Below, in pieces: positions 48,615-57,236 of a stretch of 64,000 nucleotides of DNA (the first letter of the stretch is position 1; each line of letters opens with the position of its first letter). The notes under the pieces are model-generated. The model worked only from the letters and a program-made list of their open reading frames with translations. It did no database searches and had not been told where the DNA came from. Origin of the DNA: Novosphingobium silvae (GTDB taxonomy: Bacteria > Pseudomonadota > Alphaproteobacteria > Sphingomonadales > Sphingomonadaceae); NCBI RefSeq assembly GCF_009856825.1, contig NZ_WVTD01000014.1, positions 49,358-113,357 of the forward strand. The letters run 5' to 3'. Position numbers and translations under genes: made by a program.

Positions 48615-49109
48615 TCAGGCGGTGACGGGGCGCACGGCAGCTCTGCGCTCCTCCCTCTCCACTTCGTCCTGCTCGTGCAGGGGTGGCAGCAGCGCGGTCG
48701 TGGTGACGAGCTGGAGCTGGTGAACGCCGCGAATGGCGCGCAGCGCATCGCACAGTTCCTTGAGCCGCGCCGCCGGTCCCTGAACCAGCAGGACCTCCAG
48801 CGACTGGTCATCTTCCAGGAAGACGTGCTGCGAGGAAATGACTTCCTTCAGGTAGTCGGCCTGGCTTTGCGCCAATTGATGCCGCACCCGTCCCCTGTCT
48901 CCGCGATAGACCAGCGTGATCGTACCGGCGAGCATCTCCTCGGGCCGGGTCAGCGCCTCGTGCTCGGCCAGGGCATGGCGGATAAGCTCGGCGATCAGCT
49001 GCGAGCGCGAGGGCAGCCCGCGCTCCTCGACCATGGCGTCCAGCTGGCGGAACAGGTCCGCAGGCAGGCTCATGCTGAGGCGGGCCAGGCTGGCGGGATC
49101 GGTGCTCAC
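48615..49109 (-). CDS. NikR-like ribbon-helix-helix regulator without nickel ligands (copy 2)
   Basis: A GTG start at 49109 with GAGAGGG upstream gives 164 residues. It is a close paralogue of the regulator at 45195: the same SLARLSMSLPADLFRQLD and SRSQLIAELIRHALAEH helices and the same ISSQHVFLEDDQSLEVLLVQG sensor segment. Again it has one His but not the His-x-His and Cys ligands of NikR. Two such paralogues flanking one transporter/catabolic operon may form mixed tetramers or respond to different steps. It is divergent from the metallo-beta-lactamase-fold pair, with an operator between. Confidence 0.85.
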   Translation of the reverse strand: MSTDPASLARLSMSLPADLFRQLDAMVEERGLPSRSQLIAELIRHALAEHEALTRPEEMLAGTITLVYRGDRGRVRHQLAQSQADYLKEVISSQHVFLEDDQSLEVLLVQGPAARLKELCDALRAIRGVHQLQLVTTTALLPPLHEQDEVEREERRAAVRPVTA

Positions 49110-49241
49110 GCGGCATCCCTCTCGATCATCATCGGGTCCTCGAAACGGCGCCGTCGCATGACGGCTCGCGCCTTCCCTATACCAAGCAGGACCGCGATGA
49201 CACCCGCTGATCGAGGGGCCGTCATACTGCGACGGCACGAT

Positions 49242-49271
49242 GATATTAACATTGACACGTTTCGTAATATC
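49242..49271. promoter_or_regulatory. 30-bp NikR-geometry operator, best copy
   Basis: GATATTA-N16-TAATATC, a perfect inverted repeat. The E. coli NikR operator is GTATGA-N16-TCATAC, so the spacing between arms is the same. It lies between regulator 2 and the metallo-beta-lactamase-fold genes and may control both directions. Confidence 0.72.
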
Positions 49272-49331
49272 TACATGCTGCCTCCAGATCGAGCCGGCGA
49301 CGCCGCTCGCGATTGTTCCGGGGGGAATATC

Positions 49332-50417
49332 TTGGCCCAGAGTTCGACCCGTGGCACCGGGTTTTCCAGTACTTCGCAGGCGGCGACCGGGCGCGCCTAT
49401 CCCAATGGCAATCCGGCGCTGGGCTACAACCCGCCGGGCGTGCGCAATACCGACAGCGCCGTGCCGCTGCACCGCAGCAAGCCCGTCACGCACGACTATG
49501 CCTGCGAGGGGCCGGCGCCGGGCAGCCTGTCCTTCCGCTGGACCTACGGCTCCAATGTCGCGGCGAAAAATCGCGATCCGCGCGTGCAGGTGGTGCAGTA
49601 CAACGAGGATACCTTCGTCCTGCGCCAGAACGTGTGCGTCCATTGGGAGGCCCCGTTCACCTACCTGCTGTTCGGCAACGAAGGCGCGCTGCTGATCGAC
49701 ACCGGCGCCACCGCCAATGCCGCGCACTATCCCTTGCGCGAAACGGTGGACGCGATCATCGCGCGCTGGTCCAGGGCGCGCGGGCGCAGCAAGGTGCCGC
49801 TGACGGTGGCGCTCACTTCGGGCGAGGATGTCGCCCAGAACCAGGGACTGGTACAGTTCGCCGACCGGCCAGGCACCACGATTGTCCCCAAGCCGCTGGC
49901 AGCGATGCAGCGTGCCTATGGTCTCACGAACTGGCCCGCCGGCACCGGCAGGCTCGATCTGGGCGGCCGGGTGATCGAGGTGATCCCCACGCCGGGCACC
50001 CATCGCGACGGGGTGACCTTCTATGATCCCTACTGCGACTTCCTGTTCACCGGAGACCTGCTTTTTCCGGGCAAGATAAACATTGGCAACGACGGCGATT
50101 TCGTTGCCTCGCTTGAGCGACTGCAGACTTTCGCCAGCGCCCATCCGGTTAAGTGGCTGCTGGGCGGGCATGTCGAGATGATGTTCGTGCCCGGCAAATA
50201 CTATCCGCGCTTCGCGACCTACAAGCCTTACGAGCGGGTGCTGGAGATGACGCCGGACCTGATCGGCGATGCCTTGCGCCATGCCCGCGAGGTGCGGGGC
50301 AAGGACATGATGCTGATCCGGCCGGACTTCGTGCTGTTCAATGGCGTCAGCCCCGACCAGCGTACCCCGGTATGGCCCGAGGGCGTGCCCAACATCAACC
50401 CGCCGCGCCCTTTCTGA
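49332..50417 (+). CDS. Metallo-beta-lactamase-fold protein lacking the HxHxDH motif
   Basis: A TTG start at 49332 after GGGGGGAA gives 361 residues. An ATG at 49275 is in frame, but it lies directly behind the operator with no ribosome-binding site. It is homologous to the next gene product along its length (QYNEDTFVLRQN, APFTYLLFGNEGALLIDTG, FTGDLLFPG, LLGGHVEMMF). Where the partner has SHLHADH, this protein has SGEDVAQ (residues 163-169), so the zinc ligands of the HxHxDH motif are lost while the later Asp and His remain. It is probably inactive as a hydrolase or uses a different site. No clear signal peptide. Confidence 0.77.
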   Translation: MAQSSTRGTGFSSTSQAATGRAYPNGNPALGYNPPGVRNTDSAVPLHRSKPVTHDYACEGPAPGSLSFRWTYGSNVAAKNRDPRVQVVQYNEDTFVLRQNVCVHWEAPFTYLLFGNEGALLIDTGATANAAHYPLRETVDAIIARWSRARGRSKVPLTVALTSGEDVAQNQGLVQFADRPGTTIVPKPLAAMQRAYGLTNWPAGTGRLDLGGRVIEVIPTPGTHRDGVTFYDPYCDFLFTGDLLFPGKINIGNDGDFVASLERLQTFASAHPVKWLLGGHVEMMFVPGKYYPRFATYKPYERVLEMTPDLIGDALRHAREVRGKDMMLIRPDFVLFNGVSPDQRTPVWPEGVPNINPPRPF

Positions 50418-50428
50418 GGAGACCGCTC

Positions 50429-51442
50429 GTGGACCGCCGCTCCTTCCTGACCTACAACGCCGCCGCTGCCGCCGTTCCGCTGACCGGCATGGCGCTCACC
50501 GGCTTGTCCCGGGCCGCCGTTGCCGCATCCCGGCCCGCGCCGATCGATTTCAAGAGCAACCTGCCCGCCGCCGGCACATTCCCGGACCGCTGGATCTGCG
50601 GTTCCCCGTCGTGCATGGACAACACCGACCCGCCCGTGCAGGTCCACTGGTACAATCCCCATACGGCGATCCTGCGCCAGAACAAGGCCTACAGCTACGA
50701 GGCGCCTTTCGCCCCGCTCTACTTCGGGAACGAGCGCGTGCTGCTGCTCGACGAAGGCTTCGTGCAACTGCGCAACGACTGGGACCTGCGCGGGGTGGTG
50801 GACCAGTGCATAGAAGACTGGTGTCGGCGCAATGGCCGCGATCCCGCCAGCCTGGAACTGCTGGTCGCCTTCAGCCACCTGCACGCGGACCACTATGCCG
50901 CCACCAACCAGTTCGCAGATCGCCCCAACACGCGCTACATGGGCCTGACGCACGAGGAGTTCGTCGGCTTCTGGGGCATGACCAACTTCCCCGAGGAGCG
51001 AGTGACGCTGGACCTTGGCGGGCGCGATATCCTGATCTGGGGTTCGCCCGGCCACGTCGTCTCGGAACTCGCCTATTACGACAGCTACAGCCAGATCCTC
51101 TACACCGGGGACATGTTCTATCGCGGGCGCTGCTACATCACGTTCTGGGAGCCCTGGTTCGAAAGCATGAAGCGCCTGATCGCCTTCTGCGACACGCACC
51201 CGGTGACTCACGTGATGGGCTGCCACGTCGAGATCAGCAAGGACGGACAGGACTATCCTTACGGCCTGACGTGGCAGCCCGACGAGGCTCCGGTGCAGAT
51301 GACGGTGCAGCAGCTGCGCGAAGCCTACGCCTATGCCCAGACCATCACCGAGCCGGGCATCTACTTCACCGGCACCGTGTTCCTGTGCAACCAGACGCGC
51401 GGCACGACGACGATCGATCGCAATCCCTATCGCTATACCTGA
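50429..51442 (+). CDS. Tat-exported metallo-beta-lactamase-fold hydrolase
   Basis: A GTG start at 50429 with GAGGAG upstream gives 337 residues. It has a twin-arginine-like signal (DRRSFLTYNAAAAAVPLTGMALTG) and an intact zinc motif, His150-x-His152-x-Asp154-His155 (SHLHADHYAATNQF). The metal-bridging Asp (LYTGDMFYRG) and further His residues (GSPGHVV, MGCHVEIS) are also present. It is a periplasmic hydrolase, perhaps a lactonase or esterase; the substrate is unknown. It follows its HxHxDH-less paralogue by 11 bases, so the two are co-expressed. Confidence 0.85.
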   Translation: MDRRSFLTYNAAAAAVPLTGMALTGLSRAAVAASRPAPIDFKSNLPAAGTFPDRWICGSPSCMDNTDPPVQVHWYNPHTAILRQNKAYSYEAPFAPLYFGNERVLLLDEGFVQLRNDWDLRGVVDQCIEDWCRRNGRDPASLELLVAFSHLHADHYAATNQFADRPNTRYMGLTHEEFVGFWGMTNFPEERVTLDLGGRDILIWGSPGHVVSELAYYDSYSQILYTGDMFYRGRCYITFWEPWFESMKRLIAFCDTHPVTHVMGCHVEISKDGQDYPYGLTWQPDEAPVQMTVQQLREAYAYAQTITEPGIYFTGTVFLCNQTRGTTTIDRNPYRYT

Positions 51443-51745
51443 CGGCAAGGCCCTCCTGGTAGCGAGGGAAACGGCAAGTCAGGCAACCGCGGCCGATTCG
51501 CCCGCCAGTGACCTTGGGCGCTATCGCTCCCGGTCCACCGGCATCGTGATACGCCGGTTCATTCAGGCGGCAGGATTGCGTGGTTCGGGCTGCGTCAAAA
51601 TCAGAACGGGCCCATCGAAATTAATACGCTTGACGAGAAACGTAATATCCATACCGTGTGCTAATTCGCCTGGCAGAGCGATAATACAGGGAGAGAGAAT
51701 CTGTAACAGCAAGCTGGTCAACCGGCTTGGATGGGGGGTTTTCTT
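51443..51745. other. 303-base intergenic region with an operator
   Basis: No gene seen. It holds the promoter region of the second membrane hydroxylase, including the 30-bp operator at 51620-51649. The 3' part is AT-richer than its surroundings. Confidence 0.55.
51620..51649. promoter_or_regulatory. 30-bp NikR-geometry operator before hydroxylase 2
   Basis: ATTAATACG, 12 bases, CGTAATATC. The right arm is identical to the copies at 45712 and 49263, and the left arm matches 6 of 9. The spacer also shares TTGAC with the 49242 site. It lies 97 bases before the start codon. Confidence 0.6.
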
Positions 51746-52705
51746 ATGGAACGACTGCCAGTCTGCAACACGGTTCTTCCAGGCGACGCTCATGCGCCCG
51801 CCGGTGAACGCACCGCCAGTGCGCTGAAGCAGACCGTGTTCAACCTGCTGCCCCCGGCGTTCGTGGCGGCGGTCGTCGCGTTCTGGGCCTTCGGCCCCAA
51901 GGCGCTGCTCGGCAATCCCTCGACCATCGTCATCGTGTCCGCCCTGATCACCGTCGGCGTGCTGGGGCTGGAGTTCGTGCACGAGCGGCATTCCGGCTGG
52001 CGCATGAACTGGCGCGAGTTCTTCACGGACCTGTTCTATGTGGTGCTGAGCGCCACCGCGATCGCCTGGGTTTCGGTTGCGCTGGTGGAGGATCCGCTGA
52101 GGGCGGCCAAGGCCTCGCTGGGCATCAGCACCCAGTGGGCGATGCACATGCCCTTCCTGGTGCAGGTGGCGCTGGCGGTCTTCGTCATCGAGTTCGGCCA
52201 ATACTGGTTGCATCGCCTGATGCACAATTCCACTCCGTTCTGGCTGACCCACGCTCCGCACCACCACATCACGCAGCTGAACGCCGCCAAGGGTGCGGTG
52301 GGCAACCCGATCGAGCTGTTCCTAATCAGCCTGAGCGTGCTGGCGCTGTTCGACCTTTCACCCACCGCGGTGTTCTGCGCCTACAACGTGCTGAATGTCG
52401 TATCGACGTTCGCCCACGCCAACGTGCGCGCGAACCCGCCGCGGTTCTACTCGCAGGTCTTCACCACCATCCGCCATCACAGCCTGCACCATTCGACGGA
52501 CTACGAGAGCACGCGCTGCAACTACGCCAACTCGCTGATCCTCCTGGACCGTATCTTCGGCACCTACCGCGAGGGCGAGGCCGCTGTGGTCGGCCAGGAC
52601 GATCTCAAGCGCCTGTCCATCAAGGAGCAGTTCCTGTTCCCGTTCCAGCCGCTGATCGACCGCTTCAGGACAAGGCCGGGCGAAGCGGCGGCCACCGCCA
52701 ACTGA
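51746..52705 (+). CDS. Fatty acid hydroxylase/sterol desaturase family membrane protein (copy 2)
   Basis: ATG 51746, after GGGGGG, gives 319 residues; an ATG at 51731 is less well placed. It has about four membrane helices and the histidine clusters HRLMH, HAPHHH and HHSLHHS. It is clearly related to the protein at 33448 (FGQYWLHRLMH, NAAKGAVGNPIELFLIS, ILLDRIFGTYREGE). It is a di-iron lipid hydroxylase or desaturase type of unknown substrate. The strong operator copy upstream places it in the NikR-like regulon. Confidence 0.87.
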   Translation: MERLPVCNTVLPGDAHAPAGERTASALKQTVFNLLPPAFVAAVVAFWAFGPKALLGNPSTIVIVSALITVGVLGLEFVHERHSGWRMNWREFFTDLFYVVLSATAIAWVSVALVEDPLRAAKASLGISTQWAMHMPFLVQVALAVFVIEFGQYWLHRLMHNSTPFWLTHAPHHHITQLNAAKGAVGNPIELFLISLSVLALFDLSPTAVFCAYNVLNVVSTFAHANVRANPPRFYSQVFTTIRHHSLHHSTDYESTRCNYANSLILLDRIFGTYREGEAAVVGQDDLKRLSIKEQFLFPFQPLIDRFRTRPGEAAATAN

Positions 52706-52922
52706 CGCAAGAATAGCAAAGAACGCCGACGAAATAGGGCGAGAATACCACAGGGAGTGAACGCTCCGGCGGGTTTTGAGACCGCCGGAGGCAGCACGGG
52801 CGTCGATGCGGCAACCGCACGACAAGGATCGGCGCCCGAATGAGGGTCCTCAAAAACAATCCCGCCACGCCTGTCGGGAGCAGGCGGGGATGGGTCAAAT
52901 CAACCGAAAAATGGGGAAGCAC

Positions 52923-55355
52923 ATGACATATCGCGCGAAATTGAGAGCCGGGCTGCTGTCCGCAACCGTATTCACCGGAACGACGCTGGGCCTGCCCGCC
53001 ATGGCGCAGGACGCGACCGTGACCGACGACGGCAACGCCATCGTTGTCACCGGCACACGCCGCGCCACCACGATCATGGACACGCCGATCAATATCACGG
53101 CGCTGGGAGCGGACGAGATTGCGCGGCAGAGGATCGACGACGTGCGCGACCTTGCGGATTTCACGCCCGGCCTCACGATCTCGGATACCGGCCCACGTGG
53201 GACCGGATCCATCGTCATGCGCGGCCTCAACGCTTCCGATACGGATTCGAACGGCGCAAGCTACGATGACGCGCTGGGCGTATACCTTGGCGAAGTACCG
53301 CTCTACTACGACTTCAAGCTGCTCGACATCGCGCGCGTGGAAACGCTGCTCGGCCCGCAAGGCACGCTCTACGGCCTCGGCACGCTTGCCGGCGCGATCC
53401 GCTACATCCCCAACCGTCCCAACACCGATGCCTTCGAAAGCGAAGCGCACGGCCGCCTCTATGTGAAGAGCCATTCGGTGGACGTGGGCGTCCAGGTGGA
53501 TGGCATGATAAACATCCCGCTCGTGCGCGATCACATCGCGTTCCGGTCCGCCACGGGCTACTACTACGATCCGGGCTTCATCGATTATCCGTTGCTCATC
53601 AACGAGCCCGGTGTATCCCTGCCCCAGCCCGGCGGGAATGTACGTCCGACCGGATCGGCCTATACGGATAATCTCCATAAGCGTGAGGATCTCAACTTCG
53701 AGAAGACCTTCACAACGCGCAACCAGCTGCTCCTGCAGACCACCGAGGATCTCAAGCTGATCTTCACTTACGCCTTCCAGCGTACCAAGAGCGACGGCGC
53801 GCAGGCGAACAGCGCCGGCGTGATGGGCACCGGCAAGTACGAGAGCGCCAGCCGCTATGCCGAGCCCGCCAATCGCCGCGCACACCTTGCCTCGGTGGAA
53901 CTGAACGCGAACCTGGCCGATATCGCCGATCTCGTCTCGACGACGGCCTATACCAACGTGCGCACCCGTCTGCAGAGCGACAACACCGACCTGTTGCTCG
54001 ACCTCGACTATGATTACGAGCTGTTCCCGGCCTTCTCCAGCTGGAACGAGACCGATAACCGCCGCAAGCAGTTCAACCAGGAAATCCGCCTCGTCTCAAG
54101 GCATGGCGGCCCGTTCAGCTGGGTGCTGGGCGGCTTCTACAACGAGCAGAAGCAGCACAGCGACTACGCCGAATACGTTCCCGGCCTGACCGGCTTCTAC
54201 GGCATCACCGACAATCCGGACGAACTGGAATACGTCAGCTTTACAAAGTCCAAGATCACCGAAAAGGCGATCTTTGGCGAGGGCACTTTCAGGGTGACCC
54301 CCGAATGGCAGGTGACCGGCGGCGCGCGGTACTTCAAGTATTCGTCGGACGTCGAGGGCGCGCTGGTGCTGCCCCTGCTCGGCGATCCGCTGAGCCCCTA
54401 CGACGTCGCTTCGGCCGGCGGCAAGGCGAAGCAGGACGGCTGGGTCTGGAAGTTCAACACCTCGTACAACTTCACGCCCGACTTCATGCTCTACGGCACC
54501 TACAGCAAGGGCTACCGCATCGGCGGCCCGAACCGTGTGGCACCCTGCCCCGATCCGGTGCCGGCCGACCAGCAGAATGCCTGCGCTCTGCCGAACGAAG
54601 TGCAGTATGGCCCGGACAAGACCAAGAACGCGGAAATCGGCGTGCGCATGCAGCTGTTCGAGCGCAAGCTGTCGTTCAACTTCAACGTCTACCATATCAA
54701 ATGGGATGGCATTCAGGTGGATTCCGCCACGTTCTATGGCGTGACCGGCATCACCGTGAACGGCGGCTCCGCCAAGTCGCAGGGGTTCGAAACCTCGTTC
54801 CAGTTCCGCCCCATCCCGTCGCTGTCGATCCAGGGCACCTATTCGTACACCGATGCCAAGCTGACCGAGGACGTCCCCGGCATCATCACCATTCGCACCA
54901 TACCCGGCTACTACGGCCCATACAGGTCGGCCGCGAACCCAAACCTGCCGGCCAAGTTCACCCAGCTCGACGCGCTCGACGGCGACCGCCTGCCGGGCTC
55001 GGCAAAGAACTCGGGCAGCCTGGGCGCCACCTACACCGTCCCGATGGGCGACGGCACGTTCAGTGCGAACTGGACCGCGACCTATCGCGGCAACGTGGTC
55101 TCGCGCCTCGGCTGGGATCGCGGATACGGCGACAAGATCCCGAGCTACGTCCTGCACCGGGCAACCCTGTCGTATGATACCGACAAGTACACAGTCAGCC
55201 TTTTCGCGAACAACATCTTCGACAAGTACGCGGTGGTGTCCGTCGGTCAGGATCGCTCGCGCATTGGCGTAAACGATGGAGTAGCGGCGCGTTACTATCG
55301 CCAGACGGTGCTGAACCCGCGCACGGTGGGCATCGAGGCACGCATCAAGTATTGA
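52923..55355 (+). CDS. TonB-dependent receptor
   Basis: ATG 52923, after GGGGAA, gives 810 residues; ATGs at 52911 and 52890 are alternatives. It has a signal peptide (ending AMAQ), TonB box IVVTGTRR, plug domain (DLADFTPGLTISDTG, VETLLGPQGTLYGLGTLAGAIRYIPNRP) and a C-terminal barrel closing in GIEARIKY. GAIRYIPNRP is typical of a large sphingomonad receptor group of mostly unknown substrates. It follows the hydroxylase gene on the same strand and is paired with a convergent TPR-sulfotransferase gene. Confidence 0.9.
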   Translation: MTYRAKLRAGLLSATVFTGTTLGLPAMAQDATVTDDGNAIVVTGTRRATTIMDTPINITALGADEIARQRIDDVRDLADFTPGLTISDTGPRGTGSIVMRGLNASDTDSNGASYDDALGVYLGEVPLYYDFKLLDIARVETLLGPQGTLYGLGTLAGAIRYIPNRPNTDAFESEAHGRLYVKSHSVDVGVQVDGMINIPLVRDHIAFRSATGYYYDPGFIDYPLLINEPGVSLPQPGGNVRPTGSAYTDNLHKREDLNFEKTFTTRNQLLLQTTEDLKLIFTYAFQRTKSDGAQANSAGVMGTGKYESASRYAEPANRRAHLASVELNANLADIADLVSTTAYTNVRTRLQSDNTDLLLDLDYDYELFPAFSSWNETDNRRKQFNQEIRLVSRHGGPFSWVLGGFYNEQKQHSDYAEYVPGLTGFYGITDNPDELEYVSFTKSKITEKAIFGEGTFRVTPEWQVTGGARYFKYSSDVEGALVLPLLGDPLSPYDVASAGGKAKQDGWVWKFNTSYNFTPDFMLYGTYSKGYRIGGPNRVAPCPDPVPADQQNACALPNEVQYGPDKTKNAEIGVRMQLFERKLSFNFNVYHIKWDGIQVDSATFYGVTGITVNGGSAKSQGFETSFQFRPIPSLSIQGTYSYTDAKLTEDVPGIITIRTIPGYYGPYRSAANPNLPAKFTQLDALDGDRLPGSAKNSGSLGATYTVPMGDGTFSANWTATYRGNVVSRLGWDRGYGDKIPSYVLHRATLSYDTDKYTVSLFANNIFDKYAVVSVGQDRSRIGVNDGVAARYYRQTVLNPRTVGIEARIKY

Positions 55356-55362
55356 TGTCGCA

Positions 55363-55394
55363 GGAGGCGCTTTTCCGGCCGGGGAAGCGCCTCC
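55363..55394. terminator. Bidirectional terminator between the TonB receptor and TPR-sulfotransferase genes
   Basis: GGAGGCGCTT/AAGCGCCTCC is a perfect 10-bp stem with a 12-base loop between two convergent stop codons. Confidence 0.7.
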
Positions 55395-55402
55395 AACAGC
55401 TC

Positions 55403-56995
55403 TTACTCCGGCCTTATGCCCTGCACCTGAAACCAGGCACGCACCGGCTCCAGCGCCTTCGCGTGAGAGCGCCACCGGCCCACGGCATCGCCGTTGATCG
55501 GCCGACGCACCTGCGCAGCGCTTGGCGTCGCCACAGCGGCGCGGTTGGTGTGGAAAGACAGGCAGGCCGCATCCCAATCCAGCCCGCAATGCTCCAGCAG
55601 CCGGCGGGTCTGGCCTTCGAAATCAGTGACCAGTCCTTCGTACGACAGCTGCAGCACCCGTCCCGGGCACAGGTCTTCCCAAAGCGCCATCAGCCGGTCG
55701 AAGCGCTGATAATAGCGCGCGGTGTCCATGAGATCGTAGGAGTACGCGTAATAGGCCGACTGGCTGGCGAAGAGGTTCTTGTAGTTGCTCCACACCGTGT
55801 CCATCGGGTTGCGCCGCAGGCACACGATCCGCGCGTTCGGCAGTGCTCTCAGGATGTGTCCGAGGTAGAGGAAGTTGGCCGGCAGCTTGTCGGTGAAGCG
55901 AACCTTGCCGTTCGCCCGATGATGCGCCGCCCGCGCGAGGTAGGCGTCGCCGATTTCGGCAGGGTCGATGGCGGCGCTGGCCGCGATCGTCGCGGCATCG
56001 ATGACCTGGCGCGAAGGCGTGCCCGACAATTGCTTGACCGCCAGCGGCATGGCCTGCAACTCTCCCGCCGCTTCCACGTCGCGGTGCGAGGAAAGTATCC
56101 GGTCGACGAGCGTAGTGCCGGTGCGCGGCATGCCGACCACGAAGATCGGCGCCGGATCGGGATTGCCATGACCGCCGCGATCAAAGCTGCTCGTTGCCAG
56201 TTGTCGGGTGAACATATCCTCGATCGCGTCGAAGATCGCGGCATCCTGCGCGAAGTCATAGCTAATCGCCTGCTTGTGCGCGGCATTGGCGGCGGACAAG
56301 TGGCAAAACGCATCGGCAGCGCGGCCGACATCCTCCAGCTCCTTGGCAAGCGCGTAGCGGATGCGAAGCGCGTCGTCGGGCCGCTCTGCCGATGCCAGCG
56401 CCTTTTTCAGTCGCGGAACATGGTTGGCCTGCGCCGTCTGCCGCGAAAGGATAGCCAGCGCATAGTGCACACGGGCATTGGCCGGATCGACCTTCAGGAT
56501 CGCTTCGTAATGCCGGCGTGCTTCCTCCACGCGCCCGGTGAAGCCGCTGGCCGCCGCCAGGTTGTAGCGATAGTCCAGATTGTCCGGCGCGATGTTCGCC
56601 GCTGCCGTAAAAGGGGCCATCGACGCCTCGTGGTCGCCGAGGCGGGCCAGGACACAGCCGATGGTATCAAGGGTCAGGGCATCCCGGGGAGAAAGCGCCA
56701 GCGCCTGGCGCGCGGCGTTCCCGGCGTCCCCGTCCCGGCGCAGGAGGATCAGCAGCCGCGCCAGCTGGGCCAGATGCTCTGCACAAGGCTCCCGTTCCAC
56801 CGCCGCCTCGACGAGAGGCACCGCGCGCCCGATCTGGCCGGCTTCGGCGGCCACCATGCCCATGAGGAAATAGCCCTCAGACCGCTCCGGGCTTTGCGAG
56901 ACCAGCGCGGTCGCGGCCGCAGCAGCCGTCTGGAGGTCGCCATCCGCAAGGGCCGCCCGCGCCTTCGCTTCAAGGCTGGCCAGAGCCGTGGTCAT
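55403..56995 (-). CDS. TPR-repeat sulfotransferase-family protein
   Basis: A 530-residue protein. About residues 1-230 are tetratricopeptide repeats (NLAAASGFTGRVEEARRHYEAILKVDPANARVHYALAI). From about 265 there is a sulfotransferase domain with the PAPS 5'-phosphosulfate loop GMPRTGTTLVDRIL and the 3'-phosphate motif CLRRNPMDTVWSNY. Such fusions commonly lie beside TonB receptors in sphingomonads. The acceptor is unknown; it might be a peptide or lipid. Confidence 0.9.
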   Translation of the reverse strand: MTTALASLEAKARAALADGDLQTAAAAATALVSQSPERSEGYFLMGMVAAEAGQIGRAVPLVEAAVEREPCAEHLAQLARLLILLRRDGDAGNAARQALALSPRDALTLDTIGCVLARLGDHEASMAPFTAAANIAPDNLDYRYNLAAASGFTGRVEEARRHYEAILKVDPANARVHYALAILSRQTAQANHVPRLKKALASAERPDDALRIRYALAKELEDVGRAADAFCHLSAANAAHKQAISYDFAQDAAIFDAIEDMFTRQLATSSFDRGGHGNPDPAPIFVVGMPRTGTTLVDRILSSHRDVEAAGELQAMPLAVKQLSGTPSRQVIDAATIAASAAIDPAEIGDAYLARAAHHRANGKVRFTDKLPANFLYLGHILRALPNARIVCLRRNPMDTVWSNYKNLFASQSAYYAYSYDLMDTARYYQRFDRLMALWEDLCPGRVLQLSYEGLVTDFEGQTRRLLEHCGLDWDAACLSFHTNRAAVATPSAAQVRRPINGDAVGRWRSHAKALEPVRAWFQVQGIRPE

Positions 56996-57236
56996 GCGGC
57001 AGCACCATCAAGGGAACGACAGGCACGAGGGCGGCAGGTCAGCATCGCGCCATACCAGCACCACGACACGCGTCAGTTCAAGCACAATCGAAGCGGCCCG
57101 GATAAACGGCGCCAGTGGGTCGGAGACATTGGGTCGCAGTCCCGCCCCTGACAGCGCAACGCTGGAACTTCCGTTGCATCCGGTCGCAAGGACGCCCTGT
57201 CCGGAGGGTGGTCATCTATCCCCCCAAGGTTCGGGA

